NCBI GenBank assembly: GCA_965657135.1
Contig: CBFHNF010000007.1
Location: forward strand, 1-64,000
Source: HIMB11 sp965657135
GTDB taxonomy: Bacteria; Pseudomonadota; Alphaproteobacteria; Rhodobacterales; Rhodobacteraceae
Length of the DNA stretch: 64,000 nt
Direction: 5' to 3'
This document shows positions 1 through 8,302 of this stretch, piece by piece. A program made the position numbers and the translations under genes. Numbering within the stretch: the stretch's first letter is position 1; each line of letters starts with the position of its first letter. The notes below the pieces were generated by a model. The model was not told the origin of the DNA. It made no database searches and saw nothing but the letters and a program-made list of their open reading frames with translations.

Positions 1-55
1 TTTCCTCGGGGCAAACCCCGCGGCCATCCAGCCACCCGCGCGACTTGCGCCTACT
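1..55 (-). ncRNA. rnpB: 5' end of RNase P RNA (partial)
   Basis: RNase P RNA is the ribozyme that removes 5' leaders from pre-tRNAs. Read on the minus strand, the last bases before the window edge form a GC-rich stem-loop (CCGCGGGG, loop, CCCCG) followed directly by GAGGAAA. This is how bacterial class A RNase P RNA begins, with P1 to P3 followed by the conserved GAGGAAAGTCCGGGC block. The window ends inside that block, so only about 50 nt are visible. The exact 5' end is a guess, because it lies close behind the stop codon of the amidase gene read in the same direction. The call rests on motif recognition without a covariance search. Confidence 0.72.
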
Positions 56-67
56 TTGCTATAAAGC

Positions 68-739
68 TTAGGTCAACTGAAATTTATCGGCAAGCGCCAT
101 CGCCAACCCACAATCTGTTGCATCTAGCCTTCCCGCAACCGTCGGTCGAAAATGCAAGCGAAAGGCCGCAAGCAGCGTGTTTAAGCACTGATCTGGATCA
201 TATCCTATTCGTGTGAGAGCGGCATTAAACAATGTCTCATCAACCCCAGAAACAGGCGCAGCATCAGCCCAATGGCCAAATCCCATCTGTGCCAAGGCTC
301 GCCAATCAAACCGCGCCCCTGGGTCCGCCTTGCGCCCTAATGCGATGTCAGAATGGCCAATCACATGCGTGCGTGGAATATCATGTCGCGTACAGATTGT
401 TGATAACAGTGTGACAAGCGAGTTAATTTGAGGTGCAGGAAACGGATGATCCCCAAGGTTACAAAGCTCAATCCCAATCGAGGCTGAATTCATGTCACTG
501 CAACCTTGCCAATAACTTTGGCCCGCGTGCCAGGCGCGCATCTCATCAGCCACCAGTTGCGACACTGAACCGCTCTCTGAAATCACGTAATGAGCAGATA
601 CTTCGTGAACGGGATCACACAACCGTTCGATCGCCTCGTCTGCTGTGTTCATTGCAGTGTAATGAATAACCACCCATTTCGGCATCAGCCCCCCTTTGCG
701 TTCGCCAAAATTTGGCGAAGGGATCTGGTTTACGATCAC
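68..739 (-). CDS. N-acetylmuramoyl-L-alanine amidase (AmpD/Amidase_2 family)
   Basis: This is a zinc amidase of the AmpD/AmiD fold, expected to cut the lactyl-amide bond between N-acetylmuramic acid and the peptide in cell-wall material. Visible signatures are an early IHYTAM segment (first zinc His), IGIELCN (catalytic Glu region), and IGHSDIALGRKADPG (second His, Lys and zinc Asp). No signal peptide is evident, so a cytoplasmic wall-recycling role like AmpD is likely. I place the start at a GTG (739-737) that overlaps the TGA of the upstream lipoprotein gene in a GTGA junction. This gives 223 residues starting just before the conserved NQIPSPNFGERKGG region. An in-frame ATG lies 36 nt further upstream. 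Translational coupling to the preceding gene is likely. Confidence 0.9.
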   Translation of the reverse strand: MIVNQIPSPNFGERKGGLMPKWVVIHYTAMNTADEAIERLCDPVHEVSAHYVISESGSVSQLVADEMRAWHAGQSYWQGCSDMNSASIGIELCNLGDHPFPAPQINSLVTLLSTICTRHDIPRTHVIGHSDIALGRKADPGARFDWRALAQMGFGHWADAAPVSGVDETLFNAALTRIGYDPDQCLNTLLAAFRLHFRPTVAGRLDATDCGLAMALADKFQLT

Positions 740-1356
740 TTTTTGATCGCCGCACGGAATGGGGTCGGGTCCCAACGACAGGCAAACCCATCCCCATCGG
801 GATCAAGTCCAAATCGATCACGCTCTGGTCCGCCCGTTTTCAAAAATGCTTCTTGCGCTGCCGCATTCGAAACATATTTCGCACAGCTACGCAGACTGCG
901 ATTTTCCGACTTAAACGGACTACGCGAATACAGAGGTTCCCCAACAGGGTTTGATGTTTTGATCGCATAGGCCACGATATTGGGTATATCTGTGCCAGGA
1001 CGTTTGGGAACCTCGGTGGGTTCAATCAGGGTATAAAGGGCGCGGTTGCGTTCAATACGTTCTGCATCACTCTCAATCGATTGGCGATCACTTACAGCCC
1101 CAAAATCCTGTTCATCAGAAAGTCCAGGATTATTCGGCGCGGGCAAAGGTTCTGACGTTTCTGACACCTCTTGTGTAACTTCAGGTGTATTTTCGCTGGG
1201 CAAGGTATCCAAAACTTCAATTGGGGCGGGCAGACCCGACAATTCTGCAACCCGCAACTGTTGTTCTTGAACAGGGACATAGGCGCTATTTGGCACATCC
1301 CCACCGCCACATGCCGATAGGCCAAGCCCCATAAAAATTCCAAAAACTGCGCGCAT
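736..1356 (-). CDS. Lipoprotein with excalibur calcium-binding domain
   Basis: A 206-residue secreted lipoprotein. The N-terminus is a short hydrophobic signal ending in the lipobox LSAC, so the mature protein should be lipidated at Cys16. The middle (about residues 35-110) is low-complexity, rich in Pro, Glu and Ser, and probably a flexible linker. The C-terminal 60 residues carry an excalibur domain: the SCAKYVSNAAAQEAF region followed by a DPDGDGFAC loop of EF-hand-like calcium-binding type with a paired Cys. Function is unknown; such domains often sit on envelope or extracellular proteins. Its stop overlaps the GTG of the downstream amidase gene, so the two probably form one unit. Confidence 0.8.
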   Translation of the reverse strand: MRAVFGIFMGLGLSACGGGDVPNSAYVPVQEQQLRVAELSGLPAPIEVLDTLPSENTPEVTQEVSETSEPLPAPNNPGLSDEQDFGAVSDRQSIESDAERIERNRALYTLIEPTEVPKRPGTDIPNIVAYAIKTSNPVGEPLYSRSPFKSENRSLRSCAKYVSNAAAQEAFLKTGGPERDRFGLDPDGDGFACRWDPTPFRAAIKK

Positions 1357-1389
1357 ATCCCCTACCCCTATTCAGCAAATATTAGCGTT

Positions 1390-2871
1390 TTACCACCATT
1401 TTTGCGGTTTTGCGACAAATCCAACTGATTGCTCCAATGCATAGGCGGTGTTTAACAAATCACCCTCCTCCCACGGACGTCCAATAAGTTGTAGTCCCAG
1501 CGGCAACCCCTGAGCGTCCAAACCGGCAGGCACTGAAATCCCCGGCAATCCAGCCAAGTTCACAGTCACGGTGAAAACGTCATTCAGATACATTTGTACA
1601 GGATCTGCATCCGTCATTTCGCCCAGCCCAAACGCCGCTGACGGAGTCGCAGGTGTCAAAATTGCATCCACACCTGTGGCAAAGACCTCTTCAAAATCCT
1701 TTTTGATCAGAGTGCGCACACGTCTTGCACGATTATAATAGGCATCATAAAAACCTGCAGATAGAACATAGGTTCCAATCATGACGCGGCGCTGAACCTC
1801 TGGACCAAATCCTTCGGCACGGGTTTTTTCGTACATTTCCGTAATACCATCGCCCGCCCCAAGTGTCGCGCGATGACCAAATCGGACACCATCATAACGT
1901 GCCAAATTTGACGAGGCTTCAGCCGGCGCAATCACATAGTACGCGGGCAATGCATATTTCGTATGTGGCAAAGAAATGTCCACAATCTCGGCCCCTGCAT
2001 CGCGCAGCATCTCGGTCCCGCTTTGCCATAGGGTCTCGATTTCTGTCGGCATTCCATCCATGCGGTATTCTTTTGGGATACCGATTTTTTTGCCGCGAAT
2101 GTCTGCTGTCAACATTGCTTCAAAATTTGGGACGGCCAGATCGGCGCTGGTGCTGTCCTTGGGATCGTGACCGCACATAGTTTCCAACATAATCGCCGCA
2201 TCGCGTACGGATTTGGTCATCGGTCCCGCCTGATCTAGCGAACTTGCAAAAGCAACGATGCCCCAACGTGAACAGCGTCCGTAGGTTGGCTTGATCCCGA
2301 CAATGCCAGTAAACGCAGCAGGTTGGCGAATTGATCCGCCAGTATCTGTACCTGTTGCCGCCAAACACAAATCAGCAGCAACCGCTGCAGCCGATCCGCC
2401 AGAGGACCCGCCCGGAGTTAGTTTGCGATCATCGACTTTCCATGGGTTTACAGCATCACAATAAACAGAGGTTTCATTGGAACTGCCCATGGCAAATTCG
2501 TCCATGTTGAGTTTGCCCAACATGACAGTTCCCGCGTCTTTTAGGTTTTGACTGACCGTGCTTTCGTATTCGGGTTTAAACCCTTTTAGAATGCCGCTGG
2601 CGGCTTGGCTGTTGACGCCTTGGGTACAAAACAAATCTTTGATGCCAAGTGGAATACCACACATATCAGGCGCATCTCCTGCATTTAAGCGAATGTCTGC
2701 TGCTTTTGCGGCCTCGATCGCCAGTTCGGGTGTTTTGTGAACATAGGCCCCCAGCGCGTCGGCACCTTCGATTGCATCCAAACAACTTTGCGTAATTTCA
2801 ACCGAAGTGATCTCTTTGGCGCGTAATTTATCGCGTGCTTCGGCAATGGTAAGTTTATGTAGATCGCTCAT
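1390..2871 (-). CDS. gatA: Asp/Glu-tRNA amidotransferase subunit A
   Basis: GatA is the glutaminase/amidase subunit of GatCAB. It liberates ammonia to convert misacylated Glu-tRNAGln (and Asp-tRNAAsn) to Gln-tRNAGln and Asn-tRNAAsn in the cytoplasm. The 493-residue length is standard. The amidase-signature core is clear: the catalytic Lys lies in the GIKDLF segment, and the Ser-cis-Ser-Lys triad is completed by PGGSSGGSAAAVAA and DTGGSIRQPAA. The start ATG overlaps the stop of gatC by one base (TAATG), indicating translational coupling. The gatB gene is not in the window, which is common in Rhodobacterales. Confidence 0.98.
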   Translation of the reverse strand: MSDLHKLTIAEARDKLRAKEITSVEITQSCLDAIEGADALGAYVHKTPELAIEAAKAADIRLNAGDAPDMCGIPLGIKDLFCTQGVNSQAASGILKGFKPEYESTVSQNLKDAGTVMLGKLNMDEFAMGSSNETSVYCDAVNPWKVDDRKLTPGGSSGGSAAAVAADLCLAATGTDTGGSIRQPAAFTGIVGIKPTYGRCSRWGIVAFASSLDQAGPMTKSVRDAAIMLETMCGHDPKDSTSADLAVPNFEAMLTADIRGKKIGIPKEYRMDGMPTEIETLWQSGTEMLRDAGAEIVDISLPHTKYALPAYYVIAPAEASSNLARYDGVRFGHRATLGAGDGITEMYEKTRAEGFGPEVQRRVMIGTYVLSAGFYDAYYNRARRVRTLIKKDFEEVFATGVDAILTPATPSAAFGLGEMTDADPVQMYLNDVFTVTVNLAGLPGISVPAGLDAQGLPLGLQLIGRPWEEGDLLNTAYALEQSVGFVAKPQKWW

Positions 2872-3158
2872 TATTCCACCACCTTTGGAACAACAAAGAA
2901 CCCTTCACGCGCATCTGGCGCGTTTTTTTGAACCTTGGCTTGTTGATTTCCGTCCGTGACTTCGTCAGCACGACGCTTTAAGCGCTGAGGGGTCACCGAG
3001 GTCATCGGTTCGACACCTTCGACATCTACCTCGTTTAGCTGTTCGATAAATCCTAAGATTGTGTTGAACTCTTGCGCCAAAGCAGGAAGTGCATCTTCCT
3101 CAACCTTAATGCGCGCAAGTTTTGCAACCTTTGCAGCAGTCGCCGTATCAATCGACAT
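2871..3158 (-). CDS. gatC: Asp/Glu-tRNA amidotransferase subunit C
   Basis: GatC is the 95-residue linker subunit that wraps between GatA and GatB and stabilises the amidotransferase. The sequence shows the family pattern: an N-terminal helix (AAKVAKLARIKVEEDAL), then FNTILGFIEQLNEVDVEGVEPMTSV, and a C-terminal tail with DAREGFFVVPKVVE. It is the first gene of the gatCA pair, with a good purine-rich ribosome-binding site (GGAGAG) just upstream of the ATG. Confidence 0.97.
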   Translation of the reverse strand: MSIDTATAAKVAKLARIKVEEDALPALAQEFNTILGFIEQLNEVDVEGVEPMTSVTPQRLKRRADEVTDGNQQAKVQKNAPDAREGFFVVPKVVE

Positions 3159-3188
3159 ATAGGCTCTCCATAATTCGTTTGCCCTCGT

Positions 3189-3845
3189 TTAACGCTTGGG
3201 GCCTTCCCCTGCAAGCATATGACGCCGATAAACCTCAATCATCCACGCCAACATAATCGCATTCAAAACATGCCATGCGAAATGTGTTCCATGCGGATGC
3301 GCATGACACAGGGGTTCGTCTGCCCAACGCGCACTCATCGAGACTACGAGAATGCCAACACCAATGACCAAACCGCGTGATACTGTGGGCAGTTTATGAC
3401 GCAACATGTAAGCGTAAAACAGTATCATGATTGGCACTGGCACATATCCTCGCGTCGATCCGAATGCTTCAAAATCGGCCAACAACCACCCAACCAATGC
3501 GGCAAAAGGGAAAAACCCAATCACAGCAGCCCATGAAACGACACCTGTCGCGCCAAAATAATCTCGAGTCGCCACATAAATATAGACCAGAATGTAGATC
3601 AAGATTGGCACCACATCTGCAACACCCGCCCAAGGTTGCGCAAAGGTATGAAACAGGAACGAACCAATCCCAATCATTGCCAGAATAATTGCCAGAACGC
3701 GTCCCATAATGGGTAGCTCTGGGCGACGCCATGCCCAAATTGCCGCAATCAAAAACGCAGCGTTCGTGATTGCATTGATGGGCTCGGACCAAAACGATGC
3801 GTCAACGCGCTCGCAATATCCATCAACTGCTTGAAACCAATCCAT
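3189..3845 (-). CDS. Ceramidase-domain membrane protein (alkaline ceramidase/PAQR-like)
   Basis: A polytopic membrane protein, about 218 residues from the chosen start, with roughly seven hydrophobic segments. It matches the alkaline ceramidase family: GYCERVDASFWSEPINAITN near the N-terminus, GSFLFHTFAQPWAGVADVVP in the middle, and a His-rich CHAHPHGTHFAWHVLNA near the end. These conserved Ser, Asp and His residues form the metal site in the CREST superfamily. Substrate in a bacterium is uncertain (ceramide-like lipid or another amide). I chose the ATG at 3845 because GGGAG sits 8 nt ahead. An in-frame start 60 nt upstream would add a Cys-rich leader. The gene stands alone between gatC and a divergent hydrolase gene. 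Confidence 0.8.
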   Translation of the reverse strand: MDWFQAVDGYCERVDASFWSEPINAITNAAFLIAAIWAWRRPELPIMGRVLAIILAMIGIGSFLFHTFAQPWAGVADVVPILIYILVYIYVATRDYFGATGVVSWAAVIGFFPFAALVGWLLADFEAFGSTRGYVPVPIMILFYAYMLRHKLPTVSRGLVIGVGILVVSMSARWADEPLCHAHPHGTHFAWHVLNAIMLAWMIEVYRRHMLAGEGPKR

Positions 3846-3987
3846 ATGCCCAACTCCCATCGCCACACACGCGCAAAGCGCCCTGCGCTTGAGCATGTTT
3901 GGCATATCCTGCGTGCGTCAGCACACATTTTTCCAACCGCTTGGCCATAGATATGCTAAGCTTTGAAAAAAGCTATGGAGGATTGTC

Positions 3988-4680
3988 ATGAAAATTACGT
4001 TTTTAGGACACGCGTCGTTTCGTATCGAAATTGCGGATCAGATCTTATTGATTGATCCATGGTTGACCGGAAATCCCGTTTTGTCGGATGAACATCATCA
4101 CGACGCCATTATCGGCGCCACTCACATTTTGTTAACGCATGCCCATTTTGACCACATGGCCGATGTCGTGCGCCTGTCAAAAGAACTGAAGATCCCGTTG
4201 GTTGGTCAGTATGATTTGATGGGCTGGCTTGAGGAAAGCGAAGGATTATCAATCGTTGGCTTCAATAAAGGGGGAACTGTCAGCTTGGGCAATGTTGCGG
4301 TAACAATGGTGAATGCCGTTCATTCATCGACCAAACGGTCGGAAAATGGATTGCGCGCTATGGGTAGCGAATGCGGCTTTATGATTGAGGCCGAAGGGCG
4401 CACAATCTATATTTCGGGCGACACCGATGTGATGGCGGACATGGCCATATTCAACGACCTTCATCAGCCTGAAATCGGCATCCTTGCCTGTGGTGGTCAT
4501 TTCACCATGGATATGCGACGCGCAGCTTATGCTGCAAATAAGTTCTTTAACTTCACCACAATCATCCCCTGCCATTACCGCACCTTCCCCATTCTGGAGC
4601 AAAGCGCGCAGGTACTAATTGACGCAGTTCCCAGCGCACAGGTGATTGAACCGCAGGTTATGATCCCTTTCACCCTTTAG
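3988..4680 (+). CDS. Metal-dependent hydrolase, UPF0173 (metallo-beta-lactamase fold)
   Basis: A 230-residue cytoplasmic protein of the metallo-beta-lactamase superfamily. It begins MKITFLGHASFRI, with LLIDPWLTGNP typical of the UPF0173/YtkL group, then the metal-binding THAHFDHMADV motif. Further metal ligands are likely in VHSS, ISGDTDV, and the C-terminal CHYRTFP. The reaction is unknown. A strong GGAGGA precedes the ATG. Its 3' end overlaps the convergent nitroreductase gene by 11 bases. Confidence 0.88.
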   Translation: MKITFLGHASFRIEIADQILLIDPWLTGNPVLSDEHHHDAIIGATHILLTHAHFDHMADVVRLSKELKIPLVGQYDLMGWLEESEGLSIVGFNKGGTVSLGNVAVTMVNAVHSSTKRSENGLRAMGSECGFMIEAEGRTIYISGDTDVMADMAIFNDLHQPEIGILACGGHFTMDMRRAAYAANKFFNFTTIIPCHYRTFPILEQSAQVLIDAVPSAQVIEPQVMIPFTL

Positions 4681-5353
4681 GATTAGAAACGAACAACACT
4701 TCATCCAGCGGTGCGCGTTCCGTTCTGAATTGGTTGGCCGGATGCTCTACATCCTCATACCCAAATGAAATTGCGCATAAAACATCGCGTTCCTGCGGGA
4801 TATCCAAAATGCCCCGTACAAGATCACTCATCTCAGCAATTGAGGCTTGAGCGATCGTCGCCACTCCCTTGGCCTCGGCAGCCATCATGAATGCGGTGAT
4901 AAACGCGCCGCAATCCAACACGCCATAGGCTCCCAATTCTTTCGGGGTCGTTACGATAACCGCTTGTGGCGCGCCAAAGAAACGATAGTTTTCCAACATT
5001 TGTTGACGTGAACCTGCGCGATCCCCGCGCGCGACCCCAACCGCCTGATAAAGTTGCAAGCCGCAGGTGCGCCTGCGCTCTTTGTGTTTACCTGTCGCAC
5101 CTTCGGGAAAGGGCACATCGGGCTTCCCCTCGTTCGCGATGGCCGCAGCCATAAGCTGCTCAGATAGGGCATCTTTTGTCTCGCCTTCCAGTAAATGCAC
5201 CTGCCAGGGTTGAAAATTGCACCAAGACGGCACTTTTTGCGCTGCAAGCACGATAGCTTGGATCTCGGCGCGGGATACTGATCTGTCCAAAAACCCGCGA
5301 CACGAATACCGTCTGTCTAAAATTGCATTTAGTGTTTCAAAATCTGCGCTCAT
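4670..5353 (-). CDS. Nitroreductase family protein
   Basis: A 227-residue FMN-dependent oxidoreductase of the nitroreductase fold. The N-terminal RRYSCRGFLDRSVSRAEI segment carries the FMN-phosphate-binding arginines and PSWCNFQPWQV is the typical following motif; GALGVAT-like FMN contacts near the C-terminus appear as AEAKGVATIAQASIA. Substrate cannot be told from sequence. The ATG overlaps the TGA of the upstream CoA-transferase gene (ATGA), so the two form a coupled operon opposite the TetR gene. Together they may act on one aromatic or quinone-type acid, but this is inference from context only. Confidence 0.87.
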   Translation of the reverse strand: MSADFETLNAILDRRYSCRGFLDRSVSRAEIQAIVLAAQKVPSWCNFQPWQVHLLEGETKDALSEQLMAAAIANEGKPDVPFPEGATGKHKERRRTCGLQLYQAVGVARGDRAGSRQQMLENYRFFGAPQAVIVTTPKELGAYGVLDCGAFITAFMMAAEAKGVATIAQASIAEMSDLVRGILDIPQERDVLCAISFGYEDVEHPANQFRTERAPLDEVLFVSNPKG

Positions 5354-6438
5354 ACCATGTGCCCAATCAATTTCAGAATTTCATCCCTGTTTGCGTCGCG
5401 TTCACAAGGCAGACCAGCACGCGGCGCCATTGTGCTAAAACGTGGCGCAGGGGCTGCCTGCAATGACCCATTCAAATTTTGCCAAATTCCCCTGTCTTGA
5501 ATATGCGGATCGTTTTGCGCCTGCCAAGGGGAATATACCGGTGCCACGCACGCATCGGTGCCATCAAACATCGCATTCCAATGCGACTGTGGTTCACGCG
5601 CAAAGATTTCTGCCAGGGCCCTGCTTTGATCTGGCCATTGATGCTTGTCGTATTGCGCTGAAAACCTCGGATCTTGGGTCAGGCCAAGCACCCCTAGGAA
5701 TTGTGCATAAAATTTCGGCTCAAGGCATTGCACGGATACATAAGCACCATCCGCACATTCATAACATCTTGACCAATGTGGCCCATCCAACAAACTCTGC
5801 CCTCTGACTTCATTGAGGTGCTGATTGGATTGCAATGACATCAACAGGTTCATCATATGCGCGGCCCCGTCCACGATTGCTGCATCCACGACACACCCTT
5901 TGCCGGTATCGCGCGCGGAAATGATGGCACTAAGCATTCCTATCACAAGGTAGAGAGCACCACCGCCAATATCCCCGACCACAGTTGGGGGTGTTTGCGG
6001 GCGATCACCGGCGCCTGAAGCATACCACATGGCACCCGTTAGAGCCGCATAATTAAAATCATGGCCTGCCAGATGTGCGCGTGGACCCGTTTGCCCCCAT
6101 CCTGTCATACGACCATACACCAATGCATCATGATCAACTCTTAGATCCTCTGGCCCCAGCCCCAAACGCTCCATTACACCTGGACGCAAACCCTCAATAA
6201 CGCCCTCGGCATGGCGACATAATCTGCGCGCGATGTTGCGATCCGCATCCACTTTCAAATCTAATACAATCGACTTTTTGCCACGATCCAGTGGGCTATC
6301 ATTGTTGCGCGCGGGCGATTGTACGCCATCGGCACGGTGAATAACAATCACTTCGGCCCCCAATTCAGCCAACATTGCACCTGCAAACGGGGTTGGACCC
6401 AGAGCCTCGAATTCGATAATACGAACGCCTGATAGCAT
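5350..6438 (-). CDS. CaiB/BaiF family CoA transferase (alpha-methylacyl-CoA racemase-like)
   Basis: A family III CoA transferase or acyl-CoA racemase of 362 residues. It opens with LSGVRIIEFEALGPTPFAGAML and GAEVIVIHR, the usual CoA-binding start of the family. The catalytic Asp is probably in VVDAAIVDGAAHM (about residue 186-192). The overall length, and motifs such as GHDFNYAALTGAM and RAHLAGHD, resemble alpha-methylacyl-CoA racemase more than formyl-CoA transferase. It is first in a two-gene unit with the nitroreductase and is divergent from a TetR regulator 130 bp away, which probably controls it. Confidence 0.87.
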   Translation of the reverse strand: MLSGVRIIEFEALGPTPFAGAMLAELGAEVIVIHRADGVQSPARNNDSPLDRGKKSIVLDLKVDADRNIARRLCRHAEGVIEGLRPGVMERLGLGPEDLRVDHDALVYGRMTGWGQTGPRAHLAGHDFNYAALTGAMWYASGAGDRPQTPPTVVGDIGGGALYLVIGMLSAIISARDTGKGCVVDAAIVDGAAHMMNLLMSLQSNQHLNEVRGQSLLDGPHWSRCYECADGAYVSVQCLEPKFYAQFLGVLGLTQDPRFSAQYDKHQWPDQSRALAEIFAREPQSHWNAMFDGTDACVAPVYSPWQAQNDPHIQDRGIWQNLNGSLQAAPAPRFSTMAPRAGLPCERDANRDEILKLIGHMV

Positions 6439-6570
6439 TATTGCCTCCTAACTTTTCAAGAACCCTAACCGCATTTGATCCACACGCAAGAGTACCTTCA
6501 ACGGGTTTTTAATGACCAATGGCTGACCATATGCTGGCATCCCAACAAAGTAACTAGTTGAGCAGTAAAA

Positions 6571-7194
6571 ATGACACAGCTGTCGCGCGCACAAACGCCC
6601 GAAGACAAAATCGCAAAGGGCGAATTCATCCTGCAAGTTGCAGAGCGCATCATCCGAGAGGACGGGTTAGATGCGCTGTCGATGAACCGGCTGGTTCAGG
6701 AAACAGGATTTGCCAAAGGAACTCTGTATTTATACTTTACTACGCAACATGAAATTTTAGCCTCAATTTTTGTTCAAATGACAACGGCGTGGCATCTACG
6801 TTTGGTGGAAAGCCTGCAAAACGCGCGCAGTTATGACGAATTTTGCACGCGCTACATGCGTGAATTGACGTATGATCCTCTACTTTTACCTATGCTATTG
6901 CTTGAACGACGTGATCTCGAAACGGGACTGCCAGACGAAACATACAGCCAAGTCAGCCTTGCACTACAGGAAATATTAGGCGAGCAAGCCGAAGTCTTTA
7001 AAGAGGTTTTGGATTTAACCGATCGCTTGGCATCAAACCTGGTGTGGGCATTTTATACGGCGGCCTTAGGCGCCGCACAGTTTCCACAATCCCCGAATAT
7101 GCGCACCGCGGTTTCCCTTGAGGTGCGTGAATTCCAAGACGCCTTGCGCTTTGACACATTGTTTCTCAATCTGGTTGATCAATTTGGCCCCTAG
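6571..7194 (+). CDS. TetR/AcrR family transcriptional regulator
   Basis: A 207-residue repressor-type protein. The N-terminal DNA-binding domain (about residues 15-65) has the TetR pattern: ILQVAERIIREDGLDALSM, then NRLVQETGFAKGTLYLYFTTQHEILA. The C-terminal helical ligand domain is divergent. The gene is divergent from the CoA-transferase/nitroreductase pair and lies just upstream of pxpA in the same direction, so it may control either. The shared intergenic region contains an AACTAGTT palindrome at 6552-6559 and two TGACCA direct repeats near 6511-6527, which are candidate operator parts. No strong ribosome-binding site was seen before the ATG. Confidence 0.9.
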   Translation: MTQLSRAQTPEDKIAKGEFILQVAERIIREDGLDALSMNRLVQETGFAKGTLYLYFTTQHEILASIFVQMTTAWHLRLVESLQNARSYDEFCTRYMRELTYDPLLLPMLLLERRDLETGLPDETYSQVSLALQEILGEQAEVFKEVLDLTDRLASNLVWAFYTAALGAAQFPQSPNMRTAVSLEVREFQDALRFDTLFLNLVDQFGP

Positions 7195-7281
7195 TTGGCA
7201 TTTCAGATGTTATACCCCCTTGCTTTGACTGCCATTCAATCGCAGACTTTCACAGAGAAACGAACACAGCCTGGGATTAAT

Positions 7282-8046
7282 ATGACGACGGTCGACTTAA
7301 ATGCGGACATGGGAGAAAGCTTTGGCCCATGGAAAATGGGCAATGATGATTTGCTTTTGGACATTGTGACATCGGCGAACATTGCCTGTGGATTCCATGC
7401 AGGCGACCCAAATATCATGTTTCAAACTATGAAAATGGCGGCCGAGAAAAACGTCGGTATAGGTGCGCACCCAGGTTTTCATGACATTGAGGGGTTTGGG
7501 CGCAATCGCCTAACCGTTCCAATTGCGACATTGCAGAACCAAGTGCGCTATCAAATCGGTGCAGCCTTGGGCATGGCGCGGGCGGCGGGAACCACGGTGA
7601 GACACATAAAACTGCATGGGGCGATGTCGAACATGGCCTCAGAGGATCCCCAAATGGCATATGATTTGTATGATGCCGCCCTCTCGGTCGCACCCGATGC
7701 AACGATTATGGTTTTGGCTGCGACGGCACATCAAGAAGCGGCTGAAAGATTGGGCTGCAAGTGGGTTGGGGAAATATTTGCAGATCGCGCTTACAACGAT
7801 GACGCAACATTGGTGGATCGGCGTTTGCCCGGCGCGGTAATTCATGACGCAGCAATTGCTGGCCCACGGATCGCAGACATGGTCGAATCCGGCGGGATCA
7901 TCACGCAGTCAGGAAAGCATTTACCAACAAAAATCGATACGATTTGTTTGCATGGTGATACACCCGAGGCCATTGAGATCGCCAAGGCCACCCGACAAGC
8001 CCTGAGCGATCGTGGAATTCAACTTAAAGCCTTTCAAATATGGTAA
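7282..8046 (+). CDS. pxpA: LamB/YcsF family protein, 5-oxoprolinase subunit A-like
   Basis: A 254-residue protein of the LamB/YcsF family; the characterised members are PxpA, which with PxpB and PxpC forms ATP-dependent 5-oxoprolinase (pyroglutamate to glutamate). It starts TTVDLNADMGESFGPWKMGND, with ANIACGFHAGDP and VGIGAHPGFHDIEGFGRN following, all family hallmarks. KLHGAMSNMAS and ICLHGDTPEA complete the conserved sugar-deacetylase-like barrel. I start at the ATG at 7282, because upstream in-frame codons give a non-conserved leader. pxpB and pxpC are not adjacent. The gene ends in a 250-bp gap before the TRAP operon. Confidence 0.9.
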   Translation: MTTVDLNADMGESFGPWKMGNDDLLLDIVTSANIACGFHAGDPNIMFQTMKMAAEKNVGIGAHPGFHDIEGFGRNRLTVPIATLQNQVRYQIGAALGMARAAGTTVRHIKLHGAMSNMASEDPQMAYDLYDAALSVAPDATIMVLAATAHQEAAERLGCKWVGEIFADRAYNDDATLVDRRLPGAVIHDAAIAGPRIADMVESGGIITQSGKHLPTKIDTICLHGDTPEAIEIAKATRQALSDRGIQLKAFQIW

Positions 8047-8161
8047 CGATTCTGGTAATCGCTGTATCGATTGGGTGCAATTAATGCTTAAAACCCAAAT
8101 TGAATTCTTGACAAGACAATATTTCCCGCTGTTGGATGTCAAAATAAACTGGTTGTGCTTG

Positions 8162-8270
8162 TATAATGCACTATCATTTTCAACAGCTTAGAAAAAACCA
8201 TCATTTTGGCTTGCAACGCCAAAATCGGTAAAATAAGTTGACCAATAAGCCAACATTGCGAGATGTTGGC
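8162..8270 (+). promoter_or_regulatory. Candidate promoter -10 and two leader stem-loops before the TRAP operon
   Basis: A perfect TATAAT lies at 8162-8167; no convincing -35 is seen, so the promoter is tentative. Downstream are two perfect 8-bp inverted repeats. The first is ATTTTGGC (8203-8210) with GCCAAAAT (8218-8225) and a 7-nt loop. The second is GCCAACAT (8249-8256) with ATGTTGGC (8263-8270) and a 6-nt loop. Both are built on TTGGC/GCCAA cores, so the first stem could also pair with the second. They would lie in the 5' untranslated region of the substrate-binding protein gene. Role is unknown: mRNA stabilisation, a small-RNA or protein-binding site, or operators. Confidence 0.5.
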
Positions 8271-8302
8271 ACATAATGCAAAACAGTGAGGAGTTGAATT
8301 GC

